NCBI GenBank assembly: GCA_002733915.1
Contig: NVXN01000006.1
Location: forward strand, 115,458-122,863
Origin: Aequorivita sp.
GTDB lineage: Bacteria; Bacteroidota; Bacteroidia; Flavobacteriales; Flavobacteriaceae
Length of the DNA stretch: 7,406 nucleotides
Direction: 5' to 3'
Part shown: positions 6,122 through 7,406 of the stretch, one piece after another
Position numbering within the stretch: the stretch's first letter is position 1
Layout of the letters: every line of letters starts with the position of its first letter
Notes under the pieces: model-generated
The model's database searches: none
Seen by the model: only the letters and a program-made list of their open reading frames with translations
What the model was told of the DNA's origin: nothing
Position numbers and translations under genes: made by a program

Positions 6122-6901
6122 TGAATTGAAATACCCTTTCATAATCCCACGCTTGGAATTTTTGATGAATTGAAGAATCTCGTCTCGTTCGGGAGTGGCT
6201 TCCATTTCGGCTTCAATGATTTCAGTTGCCTGGGTGGTATTGTAGTTTTTTTGGTATAGAAGTCTGTAAATATTTTGAATTTCGGTAATTTTTTGTGAAG
6301 TGAAGCCTCTCCTTCTTAATCCAATAGAATTGATGCCAACATAGCTCAGCGGTTCGCGCGCTGCTTTTACAAAGGGTGGCACATCTTTTCTTACCAAAGA
6401 CCCCCCAGTTACAAAAGCGTGATTACCGATCATACAAAATTGGTGCACGGCTGTCATTCCTGCCAAAACCACATGATCACCCACGGTAATGTGCCCTGCA
6501 AGCGTACTATTGTTACTGAAAATACAGTTATCGCCCACTATACAATCATGTGCAATATGACAATAGGCCATTATCCAGCAATTTTTTCCTACAACTGTTT
6601 TACCACGATCAATGGTACCGCGGTTTATAGTAACATATTCTCTTATCGTTGTTCCATCGCCAATTTCCACCGTAGTATCTTCATCCTTGAATTTTAAGTC
6701 CTGTGGAATTGCAGAGATTACGGCACCTGGAAAAATATTACAATTTTTACCGATGCGCGCACCTTCCATAATAGTTACATTACTGCCTATCCAAGTTCCT
6801 TCTCCAATTACAACATTGTTATGAATGGTCGTGAAAGGCTCAATCACAACATTTTTGGCTATTTTGGCGCCCGGATGGACGTATGCAAGTGGTTGGTTCA
6901 T
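6116..6901 (-). CDS. lpxA: Acyl-ACP-UDP-N-acetylglucosamine O-acyltransferase LpxA
   Basis: At 261 residues this matches LpxA, the cytosolic trimer that transfers a 3-hydroxyacyl chain from ACP to UDP-GlcNAc in the first step of lipid A synthesis. Left-handed beta-helix hexapeptide repeats cover about 8-175, followed by the helical C-terminal domain (about 187-261) with the family signature GINSIGLRRRGF at 189-200. The catalytic base is His118 in CHIAHDC (E. coli His125), and HQFCMIG at 153-159 carries His153 (E. coli His160). By alignment the acyl-chain ruler position Gly173 of E. coli is Gly166 here, and Met170 is Phe163, which fits a long 3-hydroxyacyl substrate, as is usual in Bacteroidota lipid A. 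The ATG has a weak purine run (AAGAGAA) just upstream, the closest thing to a Shine-Dalgarno in the window. It lies 90 bases after fabZ and is probably in the same operon. Confidence 0.97.
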   Translation of the reverse strand: MNQPLAYVHPGAKIAKNVVIEPFTTIHNNVVIGEGTWIGSNVTIMEGARIGKNCNIFPGAVISAIPQDLKFKDEDTTVEIGDGTTIREYVTINRGTIDRGKTVVGKNCWIMAYCHIAHDCIVGDNCIFSNNSTLAGHITVGDHVVLAGMTAVHQFCMIGNHAFVTGGSLVRKDVPPFVKAAREPLSYVGINSIGLRRRGFTSQKITEIQNIYRLLYQKNYNTTQATEIIEAEMEATPERDEILQFIKNSKRGIMKGYFNSN

Positions 6902-6910
6902 TTCTCTTGT

Positions 6911-6991
6911 TTATTGTTTTTTTATAGGTGAAATGTGTTCGCGCACCAAAATATTTTGAATTAAATAACTTTTCACACGCGCTCGGTTCAT
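6911..6991 (-). CDS. Possible 26-residue small ORF between fabZ and lpxA
   Basis: Its ATG (6991-6989) follows the fabZ TAA (6994-6992) directly, with no gap, and it is in the same frame. It ends with TAA at 6913-6911, 9 bases before the lpxA ATG. The product starts MNRARVKSYLIQNILV and ends SPIKKQ; it is basic and has no membrane segment. It fills nearly the whole gap. It could be a real small peptide, a relay for translational coupling into lpxA, the remains of a longer FabZ C-terminus, or chance. I know of no matching family. Confidence 0.22.
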   Translation of the reverse strand: MNRARVKSYLIQNILVREHISPIKKQ

Positions 6992-7406
6992 TTATAAATT
7001 TTTTGTTTTTACCATTTGTGCCATCAATTCGGCCTCGGTCACCAGTTTATCATTCGCATAGGCGTTACCGCTCATATGTACTATCCCACGGCGAATGGGT
7101 GACATTAATTCAAGTTTAAATATAAGGGTATCTCCCGGATTTACCTGTTGTTTAAACTTTACGTTATTTATTTTCATAAAATAAGTAAGATAATTTTCAG
7201 GATCGGGAACCGTGCTAAGTGCAAGAATACCACCAGTCTGTGCCATAGCCTCTACAATCAAAACCCCCGGCATTACAGGAGCGCCAGGAAAGTGACCTAC
7301 AAAGAAGGGTTCATTCATTGTTACATTCTTTAAACCCACAACGCTGGTTTCTGTCATTTCCATAATTTTATCAACCAGCAAAAAAGGAGGTCTATGCGGA
7401 AGCATG
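6992..7406 (-). CDS. fabZ: 3-hydroxyacyl-ACP dehydratase FabZ domain, 5' end cut; probably C-terminal part of LpxC/FabZ fusion
   Basis: The visible 137 residues are a hot-dog-fold FabZ domain, which dehydrates (3R)-3-hydroxyacyl-ACP in fatty-acid elongation in the cytosol. Counting from the Met at 7405, LPHRPPFLLVDKI is at 2-14, the catalytic His is His38 in FVGHFPGAPVMPG, and the catalytic Glu is Glu52 in VEAMAQTGG. The His-Glu spacing of 14 equals that of E. coli FabZ (His54, Glu68). The Met at 7405 is not the true start: it lies about 15 residues into an ordinary FabZ, and the frame stays open to the last base. In Bacteroidota this domain is normally fused behind the LpxC deacetylase, and the lpxA gene directly downstream supports that, but the LpxC half is outside the window. 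It is likely the upstream part of the lpxA-efp transcription unit. Confidence 0.92.
   Translation of the reverse strand, partial: MLPHRPPFLLVDKIMEMTETSVVGLKNVTMNEPFFVGHFPGAPVMPGVLIVEAMAQTGGILALSTVPDPENYLTYFMKINNVKFKQQVNPGDTLIFKLELMSPIRRGIVHMSGNAYANDKLVTEAELMAQMVKTKNL

Noticed and set aside
6992..7405. Treating the Met at 7405 as the start of a stand-alone 137-residue FabZ.
   Set aside because: It corresponds to an internal position of FabZ and the frame is open to the window edge, so the gene is cut, not short.
1..7406. Mobile element, prophage, toxin-antitoxin or defence system.
   Set aside because: All seven well-supported coding regions are on one strand, five of them clear housekeeping or envelope-lipid families. 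There are no transposase, integrase, inverted terminal repeats, tRNA or nuclease-like genes, and no visible shift in base composition.

Overview
The window looks like core chromosome from a Bacteroidota, most likely a marine-type member of the family Flavobacteriaceae. The reasons are the AT-rich sequence, AT-rich gene leaders with little or no Shine-Dalgarno signal, a TAnnTTTG-type -7 promoter element, and a gene order (fabZ of an LpxC/FabZ-type locus, lpxA, efp, an lpxD-like gene, an NTF2-like gene, sucD) that I recognise from flavobacteria. The genus cannot be named from this sequence. All genes lie on the minus strand, so transcription runs from high to low coordinates.

Right part (7406 down to 4089): an envelope-lipid cluster. 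It starts with the FabZ dehydratase domain, cut by the window edge and probably the C-terminal half of the LpxC/FabZ fusion usual in this phylum. Next come lpxA (first acyltransferase of lipid A synthesis), efp (translation elongation factor P), an LpxD-like hexapeptide acyltransferase, and a small NTF2/SnoaL-fold protein that overlaps the LpxD-like gene by 4 bases. A 26-codon open frame fills the fabZ-lpxA gap. A 16-bp tandem repeat fills the lpxA-efp gap. The leaders of lpxA, efp and the lpxD-like gene share the 10-mer AAACAATAAA.

Middle part (4088 to 2937): sucD (succinyl-CoA ligase alpha subunit, TCA cycle) appears to be its own transcription unit. It has a good Bacteroidota-type promoter at about 4053-4084 and a rho-independent terminator at about 3056-3085. 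A second terminator-like hairpin at 3001-3024 and a possible promoter element lie before fabG. The partner gene sucC is not in the window.

Left part (2936 to 1): fabG (3-oxoacyl-ACP reductase, fatty-acid elongation) is followed by a 677-residue membrane-anchored VWA-domain protein of unknown function. After it come the first 19 codons of a membrane-anchored protein, possibly of the prohibitin/SPFH family. A degenerate 7-bp tandem repeat lies between fabG and the VWA gene.

Functionally, FabG and FabZ are two steps of the fatty-acid elongation cycle. The 3-hydroxyacyl-ACP used by LpxA and LpxD is the product of FabG and the substrate of FabZ, so these genes share a metabolite pool. I see no mobile element, CRISPR array, RNA gene, defence system or sign of horizontal transfer. 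No intergenic stretch exceeds about 170 bases. The points worth a second look are modest: the two repeat arrays, the conserved leader motif, the small open frame, the sucD-fabG junction, and the uncharacterised VWA, NTF2-like and second LpxD-like proteins.
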